DNA of 7,925 nt from Comamonas sp. lk (GCA_945898105.1 CAMDHL010000092.1:1-7925); one strand, 5' to 3'; positions 1 to 6,782 are shown, counted from the first letter of the stretch. Translations and numbers: made by a program. Notes: a model not told the origin generated them from the letters alone.

Positions 1-415
1 CATCCTCGCGCCCGGCCAGCCAGCCGCCCACCACGGTCAGCGCCAGCATCCAGGCCTTGATATTCACAAACTGTAGGAGCACACCCTGGCGAAAGCCCAC
101 TTCTAACACCGCCGTATCGGTCTGCGCCAGACTTTTGGTACCCGCCAATTTGAAGGCCAACCATAGCAAATACGCCATACCCAGGCCTTGAATCGCCAGG
201 CGCAACAGTGGCACCGCCAGCACCACCGCGCCCAAACCGGCGGCACACAGGCTGAACAAAAGCCCCCAGCCAATAGGCACCGCGCAGACAAACTGCATGG
301 CGCGGCGCAGCCCAAAATTAGCGGCCATCGCAGTAGATACCGTGGTATTGGGTCCGGGGGTGAAGCTAGTGACGGTGGACAAGAGCAGCAAGGCCGTCAG
401 TTCGGAAACAGGCAT
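1..415 (-). CDS. LysE/RhtB-family amino-acid exporter (3' end outside window)
   Basis: Inner-membrane exporter of the LysE/RhtB superfamily, whose members expel amino acids or related small metabolites; the substrate cannot be told from sequence. The first 138 residues are visible out of a usual 200 to 215. They show the family hallmark TPGPN at residues 19-23 in the first hydrophobic segment, further hydrophobic segments at about 42-68, 69-90 and 112-135, and the second family motif QFVNIKAW at 115-122 (usual form QLLNPKAW). I chose the ATG at 415-413 because family members start a few residues before the ELxALLLLS helix. No good Shine-Dalgarno precedes it; an in-frame GTG 15 codons upstream also lacks one. 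It lies 121 bp downstream of the ABC ATPase gene on the same strand with no convincing terminator between, so read-through from the operon is possible. The family call is secure; operon membership is open. Confidence 0.88.
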   Translation of the reverse strand, partial: MPVSELTALLLLSTVTSFTPGPNTTVSTAMAANFGLRRAMQFVCAVPIGWGLLFSLCAAGLGAVVLAVPLLRLAIQGLGMAYLLWLAFKLAGTKSLAQTDTAVLEVGFRQGVLLQFVNIKAWMLALTVVGGWLAGRED

Positions 416-536
416 GGGGTGACTGTAACGGCATCGCGCCAGCGTCTGGCCAAGGCCCACAAGTACGACAAGATCCGGCAGGGCATTCGCCGCCAGACCC
501 TTAGAGGCTCATCAAGGTGACCGAATCGACAAAGAT

Positions 537-1259
537 TTATTCGCCTGCGCCCTGCCCCAAGCGACCATCAATCACTTCAATCGTCCGGTCGCAGCGCTCC
601 GATAGCTCCTGGTTATGGGTGACGAACAAAACGGCGGTCGCATGCTCTTTGCACACACTGCGCAGCAAGGCAAATACGCCGTCGGCACTTTTGGAGTCCA
701 GATTGCCCGTAGGCTCATCGGCCAATATCAGCGCCGGCTGCATAGCCAGCGCGCGCGCCACTGCCACCCGTTGCTGCTGACCGCCTGATAGGCGGTTGGC
801 CGGTGCGTGCAGCCACGGCCGCATGCCCACGCTGTCCAGCAATTGCGCGGCCCGCTCGCGCATGTTGGCATCCATCAAGCCTTGGGCTGCGTACATGGGC
901 ATCATCACGTTTTCCAGGGCACTGAAGGCGCTGAGCAAGTGGTGGTACTGAAATACAAAGCCGATGCTATGGCCACGCAAATGCGTGAGTTGCGCGTCGC
1001 TAAGTTGCGTAGCTTCCAGGCCGGTGATGCGCAGGCTGCCGCTGCTAGGTCTATCCAGTAGGCCCACGGTATTGAGCAGCGTGCTTTTGCCCGAGCCTGA
1101 GGGCCCTACAACGGCACAAAAGTCGCCGGGGTACAAGCACATGTCAATGCCATGCAAAACCTCGATTTCATTGTCCGCACCGACGTTAAAAGATTTGCGA
1201 ATGCCTTGCAGCTCCAGCACCGGCGCGACATGCTTGAGATTGGTGGACAACTCAGGCAC
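537..1259 (-). CDS. ABC transporter ATP-binding protein, LolD/MacB type
   Basis: Cytoplasmic ATPase subunit (240 aa) that powers the FtsX-family permease encoded just upstream. All nucleotide-binding motifs are intact: Walker A GPSGSGKS at 52-59, Q-loop glutamine near 104, signature LSGGQ at 157-161, Walker B LILADE at 177-182, D-loop GNLD at 185-188 and the H-loop histidine in VTHN at 215. The length and the sequence around Walker B ([10 protein letters not shown]) are typical of the LolD/MacB/FtsE group, which drives mechanotransmission-type exporters rather than classical pore transporters. The start is a GTG at 1259-1257, overlapping the last 8 bp of the permease gene, with a GGTGG stretch upstream as a weak ribosome binding site; this overlap suggests translational coupling. 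With the adaptor gene in the same operon, a MacAB-like exporter split into separate permease and ATPase chains is more likely than a housekeeping LolCDE, but LolD identity is not excluded. Confidence 0.93.
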   Translation of the reverse strand: MPELSTNLKHVAPVLELQGIRKSFNVGADNEIEVLHGIDMCLYPGDFCAVVGPSGSGKSTLLNTVGLLDRPSSGSLRITGLEATQLSDAQLTHLRGHSIGFVFQYHHLLSAFSALENVMMPMYAAQGLMDANMRERAAQLLDSVGMRPWLHAPANRLSGGQQQRVAVARALAMQPALILADEPTGNLDSKSADGVFALLRSVCKEHATAVLFVTHNQELSERCDRTIEVIDGRLGQGAGE

Positions 1260-2484
1260 GAATAGCCACCACCGGGTCTAAACGCGCGGCCCGCAGCGCG
1301 GGGGCCAAGGCCGACAGCAGGCCGGTCAAACTGGCGAGCGCTAGGGCCTGCCCAAACAACGCACCATCCATCGCCATGGCAAACATGATGCTGCCATCTG
1401 CATTGCGCATGTAGCGCTGCCAGAGCACCATAGCCAGAGCGCCAATAAGGGCTCCGACCAGGGCGCCGGCAAAACCGAGTAAGCCGCCTTGTAACAAAAA
1501 CACCCGCATAACCTGCGCGCGGCGTACGCCCATGGCACGCAAGATGCCGATCTCGCGAGAGCGTTGCACTACCGAAACCACCAGCACACTGGCGATACCA
1601 AAACCCACTGACAGCGCTACAAAGAAACGGATGGCCGTATTGGCCGTGGTCTGCGCCCGAACAGCGGTGAAAAACTGCTCGTTGGTCTTCATCCAACTAT
1701 CCGCCTGCAAACCGGTGTGACTTTGAATTTGCTGGGCAACGCCCTCGGCGGCGTAGATGTCGTGCAGCGTCAAGTCCAGGATGGAGGCGCCACCGGCCAG
1801 GCCGAATAGGCTTTGCGCGGTGCGCATGGCCATGAACACGTTGCGGCTGTTGGCGCCTTTGTTGCCTAGGTCAAAAATGCCGGCCAGTTTCAGCGTCAAG
1901 ACAGTGCCGCCCACAGTAGCGATGCGCAGCGGATCGCCCGGCACCACACCCAGGTCAGCCGCTAGTTCGGTGCCTATCAGCAATGTATCGCTGCCGATTT
2001 CGGGCGTGCCTTGCACCATCTTGTCGCGCAAGGCGATGATTTGAAAATACAAATCTGGCACCATGCCGACCACCGCCACCGAATGGCTGGCCTCGCCTCG
2101 CGTCACCAACGCTGCCCCCAGCACGGCAGGCGAGACCAATTTGACTTCCGGCATAGCTTGCAATTGCAGCACCAGGCTTTGCCACTGGTCAATACCTTTG
2201 ACGCGCTGCAAAGGAATTTGCATCGTGGCCGCTTCCATGCTGCCAGGCTCCACGCCTTGAGCACGCGCACGCTCTTTGGATGCCAGCACCTGGATATGCG
2301 CCTGTCCCGTCAGCACCCGGTTGACAAAATTGGCTTGCAAACCATTGAGCAACGCCGACATAAAAATAATCACCGCTACGCCAATGGCAATACCGACCAC
2401 GATGAACAAGGTCTGGATGCGCCCTTCGCGCAAAAAGCGCCAAGCCACCAGCACTTCGAAAGGTAACCAAGCGCGTTGCTTCAT
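1252..2484 (-). CDS. ABC transporter permease, FtsX family (LolC/MacB-like)
   Basis: Inner-membrane permease of 410 aa with the standard MacB/LolC layout: one N-terminal membrane helix (about 25-46), a large periplasmic domain (about 47-284, MacB-type core domain) and three C-terminal helices (about 285-306, 329-355 and 376-395). The cytoplasmic coupling segment [10 protein letters not shown] (310-319) and the C-terminal [17 protein letters not shown] are hallmarks of the family. I start it at the ATG 2484-2482, which overlaps the adaptor stop codon as ATGA; the open frame runs further upstream but that part lies inside the adaptor gene and is not conserved-looking. It lacks a fused ATPase domain, which comes from the next gene. 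Such permeases do not pass substrate through the membrane but transmit ATP-driven motion to the periplasm, for example to push substrates through an outer-membrane TolC channel or to release lipoproteins. No TolC-like gene is in the window. Confidence 0.92.
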   Translation of the reverse strand: MKQRAWLPFEVLVAWRFLREGRIQTLFIVVGIAIGVAVIIFMSALLNGLQANFVNRVLTGQAHIQVLASKERARAQGVEPGSMEAATMQIPLQRVKGIDQWQSLVLQLQAMPEVKLVSPAVLGAALVTRGEASHSVAVVGMVPDLYFQIIALRDKMVQGTPEIGSDTLLIGTELAADLGVVPGDPLRIATVGGTVLTLKLAGIFDLGNKGANSRNVFMAMRTAQSLFGLAGGASILDLTLHDIYAAEGVAQQIQSHTGLQADSWMKTNEQFFTAVRAQTTANTAIRFFVALSVGFGIASVLVVSVVQRSREIGILRAMGVRRAQVMRVFLLQGGLLGFAGALVGALIGALAMVLWQRYMRNADGSIMFAMAMDGALFGQALALASLTGLLSALAPALRAARLDPVVAIRA

Positions 2485-3692
2485 GGCAACGCCTGCCGTA
2501 TGCGATCGCCCTCGCGCACGGTGCTTTGCGCCACTGGCACCAACAAGGCGCCAGTCTTCAAGCCGGACAAAATTTCTACCCGGCCCTGGGCTTGTAAGCC
2601 AGGCATCACGACCTGGCGCTGCGCCCGGCCATCGCGCCACAGCAAGACCCAGGGCGCAGCCTGGTTCACATCGTGTATCGCCGTCAATGGAATATGGAGT
2701 GCCTGCGGCCGTCGCGCCACTTCAATATCGACCGACACCGTCATGTCCTGGCGTAGTTGGGCCACCGGCTCGCTTACGTCCAGTCGTACCTCGATAGCGC
2801 CGCGCTGCGGGTCCACCGCCGGGTTGATAAAGACCACGCGGGCAGCAAACTTCTGTTCCGAAAATGCGTCCGCCGAGGCCCAGGCGTTTTGCCCGGTGTG
2901 CAACCATTTGAGATTCTTCTCGTCGATTTGCAGCACTAGCTGGATATTGCCCTCTGGCGAGAGAACCATGAGTACCTTACCCGGCTGCACACCATCGCCA
3001 GCCTCCACATTACGCGCCATGACAACGCCATCAACCGGTGCGGTGATGCGGCTATAGCGCAGACGTGCCTGCGCAGTTTGCGATGCGGCTTGCGCTTGGC
3101 GCAGGCTGGCTTTGGCACTGGCGGTTTCCGCGCCGGGAGACTGCAAGCTAGACCATTGGTGCTTCGCGATGGTGACCTGCGTTTGAGCCAAGTCCAAGGC
3201 GCGCTGCGCCTCTTCAGTGGCAGCAGCGCCATAAAAGCCTTGGGCATACAACTCTTGGGCACGCGCCGCAGTGCGCTGCGCGCTGCGCAGATTGAGCTGC
3301 GCCTGCGCCACGGCCTGATCGGCTAGTGGTTGCTTGAGTTCTGAAAGCAAACGCAAGTTGCTCAGCGCCAATTGCTCAGCAGCAGTAGCCTGTGCCAAAT
3401 TAGCCTGCAACTCACTGCCATCCATTTCCAATAGCAATTGCCCACGCTTAACGGGCTGGCCTTCAGTCACCAACACGCTACGCACCGTGCCGGTGATTTG
3501 CGAACCCAGGTTGATGCGGTGCGCCGTCTCTACCCGCCCACTGGCCACGATCGTGTGTACCAAGGTGCCTTGCAGAACCGGCTCCAAGGTGATTTGCGGC
3601 CCTAACAATTGCCCGTACGCAAAGTACGCCAGAACACCCGAAGCCGCCAGACCTGCGGCCCACCACGCTGATGCGCGCGTTTTCAAAACCAT
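2481..3692 (-). CDS. Periplasmic adaptor (membrane fusion) protein, HlyD/MacA type
   Basis: Adaptor subunit (403 aa) that would link the ABC permease to an outer-membrane channel. The order of parts is: cytoplasmic basic start, one hydrophobic anchor helix (about 9-30), first half of the lipoyl-like barrel (about 60-92, including RSVLVTEGQPVKRGQLL), a long alanine/glutamine-rich coiled-coil hairpin (about 94-210), second half of the barrel (about 213-245, ITAPVDGVVMARNVEAGDGV), and beta-barrel and membrane-proximal domains (about 250-400). There is no lipobox cysteine, so anchoring is by the N-terminal helix. The ATG at 3692-3690 is favoured over an in-frame ATG 26 codons upstream because it has a strong GGGAGG site 8 nt before it and directly precedes the KTR-anchor segment. 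The gene follows the lipoyl-protein gene by 25 bp and overlaps the permease start by 4 bp. The barrel resembles a lipoyl domain in fold, but it carries no lipoylation motif. Confidence 0.92.
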   Translation of the reverse strand: MVLKTRASAWWAAGLAASGVLAYFAYGQLLGPQITLEPVLQGTLVHTIVASGRVETAHRINLGSQITGTVRSVLVTEGQPVKRGQLLLEMDGSELQANLAQATAAEQLALSNLRLLSELKQPLADQAVAQAQLNLRSAQRTAARAQELYAQGFYGAAATEEAQRALDLAQTQVTIAKHQWSSLQSPGAETASAKASLRQAQAASQTAQARLRYSRITAPVDGVVMARNVEAGDGVQPGKVLMVLSPEGNIQLVLQIDEKNLKWLHTGQNAWASADAFSEQKFAARVVFINPAVDPQRGAIEVRLDVSEPVAQLRQDMTVSVDIEVARRPQALHIPLTAIHDVNQAAPWVLLWRDGRAQRQVVMPGLQAQGRVEILSGLKTGALLVPVAQSTVREGDRIRQALP

Positions 3693-3700
3693 GGCGCAAA

Positions 3701-3706
3701 CCTCCC
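3701..3706 (-). promoter_or_regulatory. Strong ribosome binding site of the adaptor gene
   Basis: GGGAGG on the minus strand, 8 nt before the ATG at 3692. It decides the start of the adaptor against a longer in-frame reading that would begin inside the lipoyl-protein gene. It is the best Shine-Dalgarno sequence in the operon and sits at its only non-overlapping junction, so the exporter half may be translated independently of the dehydrogenase half. Confidence 0.8.
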
Positions 3707-3717
3707 TGACGCAAGGC

Positions 3718-3966
3718 TCATGTAGCGTCAAAGTGCGCCAACACCGTCCCCGCACCAAAGCTCTCGCCATCCTGCACGGCTATCGAAGTGATTTGCCCAT
3801 CCTGCGGCGCCTCCACATCGATAGCCGCCTTCACCAGCACCACTGTCGCCAGCACTTGCCCCTTGCGCACCGGTACACCGGGCGCCACCAGCCATTTGTC
3901 CAGCAGGGCCTCTGCCTCTTCCTGCCCGCCGGTCCACACCGAGGCAGGTAATTGAATCTCCATCAT
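3718..3966 (-). CDS. Stand-alone lipoyl-domain (lipoyl carrier) protein
   Basis: A single lipoyl/biotinyl-like domain of 82 aa with nothing else attached. It shows the usual two half-barrels: VAPGVPVRKGQVLATV (27-42), the hairpin with the candidate attachment lysine K46 in VLVKAAIDVEAPQDG (43-57), and the second half ITSIAVQDGESFGAGTVLAHF (59-79). The distance of K46 from the following VEAPxxG matches E2 lipoyl domains, but the usual acidic residue before the lysine (DKA) is valine here. Position right after E1 beta, with a 4-bp overlap (ATGA), argues that E1 loads this carrier rather than that it is a biotin carrier. Start could be the ATG at 3966-3964 or the next codon, also ATG. No acyltransferase catalytic domain follows, which is unusual since E2 normally carries lipoyl and catalytic domains on one chain. 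Lipoylation itself is inferred from the domain pattern. Confidence 0.85.
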   Translation of the reverse strand: MMEIQLPASVWTGGQEEAEALLDKWLVAPGVPVRKGQVLATVVLVKAAIDVEAPQDGQITSIAVQDGESFGAGTVLAHFDAT

Positions 3967-5003
3967 GCAGCCGCCGCCTTGGCCAACTTACCTACTAGCA
4001 AGGCCTGCGCTGCTTGCACGATGTCGGTCACTTGGGGAATCACAAATTGCTCTAAGGGTCGGCTATAGGGAATTGGCACATTGGGTACGGCCAGGCGCAT
4101 CACCGGCGCCTTGAGCGAAACCGTATCCAGATTCTCGGCAATCAAGGCGGCAATCTCACCGCTCAGGCCAAAGCCCAGGTAGTCTTCGTCGGCAATGAGC
4201 AGGCGCCCGGTTTTACGCACCGACTTGAGAATCGCCGCTTTATCCAAGGGCACCAGCGTGCGCAAGTCCAACACTTCCGCATGGATGCTTTGGCCTTGCA
4301 GTTGATGCGCCGCGAGCATGGCTTTTTGCACCATTTGGCTGAGGCTGACGATGGTCAGGTCTGCCCCCTCTTGCATCACTTTGGCCTGACCTAAAGGGAT
4401 GGTGTAAGCCTCTTCAGGCACTGCATTGCTGCTGCCTTCCAGATAGGCCATCCATGGCAGGCCCATGATGCCTTTGTGGTACATGAACATCACCGGGTTG
4501 TCGTCGCGAATCGCTGCCGTCATCAAGCCTTTGGCGTCATACGCATTCGATGGCACCACCACCTTGATACCCGGCATATGTGCAAAGATGGAATACAGGC
4601 ATTGCGAGTGCTGGGCCGCGTCGTTGTAGCCGCCGCCTATGGCTGTAGTCAGTACCACCGGCAATTTCACATGGCCGCCAGACATATAAGTGTTCTTGGC
4701 CAGGTGGTTATAGATTTGGTCCATGCAGACGCCAAAAAAGTCTACAAACATCAGTTCCACCACCGGCCGCAACCCGGCAGACGCAGCCCCCGTAGCTGCG
4801 CCGATAAACGCGGTCTCGGAGATGGGCGTATCCATCACCCGCTCTTTGCCAAACTTGTCGAGCAAACCGCCGGTAGCGCCAAAAATTCCGCCGTAGCTGC
4901 CAATGTCCTCGCCCATCACAAACACCGAGCTATCGCGCGTCATCTCTTGCGCGATGGCTTCTGAAATGGCTTGCGCCATGGTCAATATGCGCTCTGTTTT
5001 CAT
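3963..5003 (-). CDS. 2-oxoacid/acetoin dehydrogenase E1 component, beta subunit
   Basis: Beta subunit (346 aa, normal length) of a heterotetrameric thiamine-diphosphate dehydrogenase, cytoplasmic. It pairs with the alpha subunit encoded upstream to decarboxylate or cleave a 2-oxo substrate and pass the product to a lipoyl group. Family signatures are present: MGEDIGSYGG near 30-39 with the glutamate that activates the thiamine ring in this region, DTPISETAFIGAATGAA at 58-74, the GGGYNDAAQHSQ loop with the conserved histidine 132, and the C-terminal domain beginning with the TIPLGQAKVMQEGADLTIVS stretch. Sequence style is closest to pyruvate/acetoin-type (PdhB/AcoB) subunits, but the substrate is not determined. 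The ATG at 5003-5001 overlaps the E1 alpha stop (ATGA), with AGGG 7 nt before it as ribosome binding site. The stop overlaps the lipoyl-protein start by 4 bp. The call as E1 beta is firm. Confidence 0.95.
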   Translation of the reverse strand: MKTERILTMAQAISEAIAQEMTRDSSVFVMGEDIGSYGGIFGATGGLLDKFGKERVMDTPISETAFIGAATGAASAGLRPVVELMFVDFFGVCMDQIYNHLAKNTYMSGGHVKLPVVLTTAIGGGYNDAAQHSQCLYSIFAHMPGIKVVVPSNAYDAKGLMTAAIRDDNPVMFMYHKGIMGLPWMAYLEGSSNAVPEEAYTIPLGQAKVMQEGADLTIVSLSQMVQKAMLAAHQLQGQSIHAEVLDLRTLVPLDKAAILKSVRKTGRLLIADEDYLGFGLSGEIAALIAENLDTVSLKAPVMRLAVPNVPIPYSRPLEQFVIPQVTDIVQAAQALLVGKLAKAAAA

Positions 5004-6037
5004 ACCAATGCCCTAGTGAATGCGTGGTCTTGCACAAAGACATCGGCTAGCGCGTCTTGTGCATCGGGGTAGGCGCTACTGCGTGCAAACGCAAATGCCT
5101 GGGTAACACGCCGCTGCACTTTTTGCACCACAGCGGCCTCTTCCTCGGCACTCATAAATCTCCGCTCTTTCAATAGCTTAGACAACAAGCCAATCGGGTC
5201 ACGCTGGCGCAGCTGCGCCACTTCATCTTTGGGTCGGTAAGTTTCGGGGTCGCCCTGAAAATGCCCGAAATAGCGGTCGGTGCGCACTTCTATAAGCGTG
5301 GGCCCTTCGCCATGGCGGGCCCGCGCAATCGCCGGGGCCATGGCTTCAAACACCGCGACTGCATCGTTGTCTGCGACGCGTATGCCAGGTATGCCGTAGC
5401 CTGCGGCGCGGTCGGTCACCCATTGCACCGATGTCGCCTTGGACTTAGGCACTGAAATTGCCCACTGGTTGTCCTCGCAAACAAACACTACTGGCAACTT
5501 CCACACGGCCGCCAAATTCAAGGACTCATGGAAGGAGCCTTGGTTGGCCGCGCCTTCGCCGAAAAAAGCAATGGACACCCAGTTCTTACCCATTTTTTTC
5601 GCGGCCAGCGCGGTGCCACAGGCAATTGGCATGCTCGCGCCTACGATACCGCTGCAACTAAATTTGTGCGCGTTATCAAACAAGTGCATATGCCCACCCT
5701 TGCCTTTGCCAAGGCCGGTAACCTTGCCAAACATTTCTGCCGTCATGGCATTGAGCGGCACGCCTTTAGCGATCGCAAAATGGTGCGGCCTGTGCGTGCC
5801 CACCACAGTGTCATCGTCGCTCAAGTGCGCGCATACTCCCACGGCCACTGGCTCTTGCCCAGCGGCCAAATGCATCTCGCCGGGCACCGGTCCGCCCCCA
5901 ATATCAAAGGCCAAGCCTTTTTGAATCGATGGGGGCAATTTGCCCTCCATATACACCGCTGCCATGGTCTCTTCGTAGTAGCGTATTTCGACCATTTTTT
6001 CGTACATCCACATGAGTTTTTCTTTGCCGATTTGCAT
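5000..6037 (-). CDS. 2-oxoacid/acetoin dehydrogenase E1 component, alpha subunit
   Basis: Alpha subunit (345 aa) holding the thiamine-diphosphate site with E1 beta. The diphosphate/Mg motif is visible as GEGAANQG (160-167) through to EDNQ (188-191), a GDG-x-N variant with Glu for Asp as often seen in this family. THRPHH (81-86) and GLGKGKGGHMHLFD (108-121) match conserved active-site segments, and RYFGHFQGDPETYR (255-268) is the mobile loop. Compared with acetoin dehydrogenase alpha subunits as I remember them, residues about 36-51, glycine-rich around DIGGGPVPG, look like an insertion between the first helix and the MHLxxGQEPVAVG segment. It is first in a six-gene operon, after a gap with an FNR-type box. 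The ATG at 6037-6035 has GGAGAG a few bases upstream. It is AcoA/PdhA-like; which 2-oxo substrate or acetoin it uses cannot be read from the sequence. Confidence 0.95.
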   Translation of the reverse strand: MQIGKEKLMWMYEKMVEIRYYEETMAAVYMEGKLPPSIQKGLAFDIGGGPVPGEMHLAAGQEPVAVGVCAHLSDDDTVVGTHRPHHFAIAKGVPLNAMTAEMFGKVTGLGKGKGGHMHLFDNAHKFSCSGIVGASMPIACGTALAAKKMGKNWVSIAFFGEGAANQGSFHESLNLAAVWKLPVVFVCEDNQWAISVPKSKATSVQWVTDRAAGYGIPGIRVADNDAVAVFEAMAPAIARARHGEGPTLIEVRTDRYFGHFQGDPETYRPKDEVAQLRQRDPIGLLSKLLKERRFMSAEEEAAVVQKVQRRVTQAFAFARSSAYPDAQDALADVFVQDHAFTRALV

Positions 6038-6042
6038 GGTTA

Positions 6043-6048
6043 CTCTCC
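6043..6048 (-). promoter_or_regulatory. Ribosome binding site of E1 alpha
   Basis: GGAGAG on the minus strand ending 5 nt before the ATG at 6037; its GGAG core is 7 nt away. It supports this start for the first gene of the operon. A short symmetric GGTTTTAACC lies directly upstream at 6051-6060; I see no assigned role for that. Confidence 0.7.
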
Positions 6049-6113
6049 AGGGTTAAAACCGTTCCTGAGTCGCGAAACCATCACGCTTCGTAAGCAACAC
6101 CGGGAATATCTTC

Positions 6114-6119
6114 ATACTA
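6114..6119 (-). promoter_or_regulatory. Candidate -10 element of the dehydrogenase-exporter operon
   Basis: TAGTAT on the minus strand matches the sigma-70 -10 consensus at 4 of 6 positions. It lies 21 nt downstream of the FNR-type box, which is about the spacing of class II FNR-activated promoters, where the box replaces a good -35. This would put the transcript start near 6106 and give a leader of about 70 nt before E1 alpha. The element itself is weak; the spacing is the main argument. Confidence 0.45.
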
Positions 6120-6140
6120 GGTCGCTGGCCCATAACGCAA

Positions 6141-6154
6141 TTGATGTGGGTCAA
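6141..6154 (-). promoter_or_regulatory. FNR/Anr-type binding site
   Basis: The minus strand reads TTGACCCACATCAA (plus strand TTGATGTGGGTCAA), matching the FNR/Anr consensus TTGAT-N4-ATCAA at 9 of 10 defined positions. Its centre is about 110 bp before the E1 alpha start, in the only sizeable gap of this strand, with a candidate -10 at activating distance. FNR/Anr proteins are iron-sulfur oxygen sensors that bind when oxygen is low; related CRP/FNR-family proteins such as Dnr recognise nearly the same site. The gene for the regulator is not in the window. Activation of the operon under low oxygen is therefore inferred from site and spacing alone. Confidence 0.68.
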
Positions 6155-6252
6155 GCTTTTAAACAGCAATGGACTGCCGCTTTGCTTTCGCGCCTTGCAG
6201 TGCCAGGGCCGCGCAATTGCGATGTCGCAGGCCGCGGCATTTCATGGCTTCA

Positions 6253-6280
6253 AGGCCTAAGTGGATAGTGACTTAGGCTT
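6253..6280 (-). terminator. Inverted repeat at the end of the stress-protein gene pair, possible terminator
   Basis: GCCTAAGT (6255-6262) and ACTTAGGC (6271-6278) form a perfect 8-bp stem with an 8-nt loop, extendable by a G-U and an A-U pair to 10 bp. It begins within the TAA stop of the 6279-6773 gene. The position suits a transcript end, but on the minus strand the stem is followed by CCTTGAAG rather than a T-run, so intrinsic termination is uncertain; it could instead protect the transcript 3' end. Confidence 0.5.
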
Positions 6281-6773
6281 ATGTGGATGGATGGTTTGAG
6301 TGCTCGCCCGTCTGCAACTGCCGCAGTGTTTCGAGCCTGGCGTCAAAGTCAAAGCCCTCCGGCTCTTCGTATTCCACATAAGGTACTGCGCTGGCCTTTA
6401 CGACCGCTAGTTTGTGCTGGTGCTTGATGGGGCAAAAATAGGCTTCGGTAGCCTGTATTACCGCTGAGGAAAAAGCAGCGACGCCCATGGCGTATGCGCA
6501 ATAGCTGCAATGCGCTTTGGACACCCAGTCTAGGTAACGCAATTCCTGCCGATCAAAGGCATTGAACGGCGCCCGCACGATGCGCGGCAATTTATAAACC
6601 GGGAAACACACATACTGATAAACCCACACCGAAAGGTCCAGAAAAACCAACGGCACCAGCATGCCGTAAATCAACGGGCCGGTAATGATATTGATGGGCC
6701 GCAAACGCAATATCAGCGCCCAAAGTCCCAACGCGTTATTGGCCGGTCGCTCCGGCACCTGGGCAGCCACCAT
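6279..6773 (-). CDS. Conserved membrane-associated protein with a CxxC and CPIKH motif, function unknown
   Basis: A 164-aa protein of a conserved family that I recall from Burkholderiales and related proteobacteria but for which I know no function. It has one clear hydrophobic stretch (about 27-50, after the conserved LRLRPINIITGPLIYGM) and possibly a second shorter one ending near the cysteine at 56. Then comes a basic segment, HCSYC (88-92) followed by AYAMG, and TEAYFCPIKHQHK (109-121). The four cysteines (56, 89, 92, 114) and neighbouring histidines (88, 118, 120) could bind a metal or form a redox site; this is inference. The C-terminus is acidic and polar. It starts 9 bp after the universal stress protein gene on the same strand, so the two are very likely co-transcribed, which hints at a stress or low-oxygen role. 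The ATG at 6773-6771 has only a weak AGGCG upstream. Confidence 0.8.
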   Translation of the reverse strand: MVAAQVPERPANNALGLWALILRLRPINIITGPLIYGMLVPLVFLDLSVWVYQYVCFPVYKLPRIVRAPFNAFDRQELRYLDWVSKAHCSYCAYAMGVAAFSSAVIQATEAYFCPIKHQHKLAVVKASAVPYVEYEEPEGFDFDARLETLRQLQTGEHSNHPST

Positions 6774-6782
6774 CGCCTGCGC

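Noticed and set aside
438..450. Small hairpin GCCAG-CGT-CTGGC between the ATPase and LysE-type genes as a terminator
   Set aside because: The stem is only 5 bp and no T-run follows on the minus strand.
1106..1696. Minus-strand 196-codon frame overlapping the permease
   Set aside because: It is an out-of-frame reading of the permease and ATPase genes; it ends within the ATPase gene and shows no family motif.
2485..2640. Longer N-terminus of the permease
   Set aside because: The extension lies inside the adaptor gene; the ATGA-coupled start at 2484 gives the normal family N-terminus.
2276..2797. Plus-strand open frame of 173 codons and several other long antisense frames over the ABC genes
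   Set aside because: Their composition is arginine/proline/serine-rich without domain pattern, and the minus strand there is fully occupied by well-supported genes.
6190..6205. TGGCAC on the minus strand as the -24 half of a sigma-54 promoter for the E1 operon, as in known acetoin operons
   Set aside because: The -12 half (TTGC) is missing; GC falls one base short of the required spacing and the rest does not match.
6212..6221. CGCAATTGCG, a 10-bp perfect palindrome in the gap upstream of the E1 operon
   Set aside because: Short, matches no site I know, and may occur by chance; noted only as a possible secondary operator.
5528..6268. Plus-strand open frame of 246 codons
   Set aside because: It is antisense to E1 alpha and the promoter gap, has no recognisable family features, and is explained by the GC-rich codon use of the real gene.
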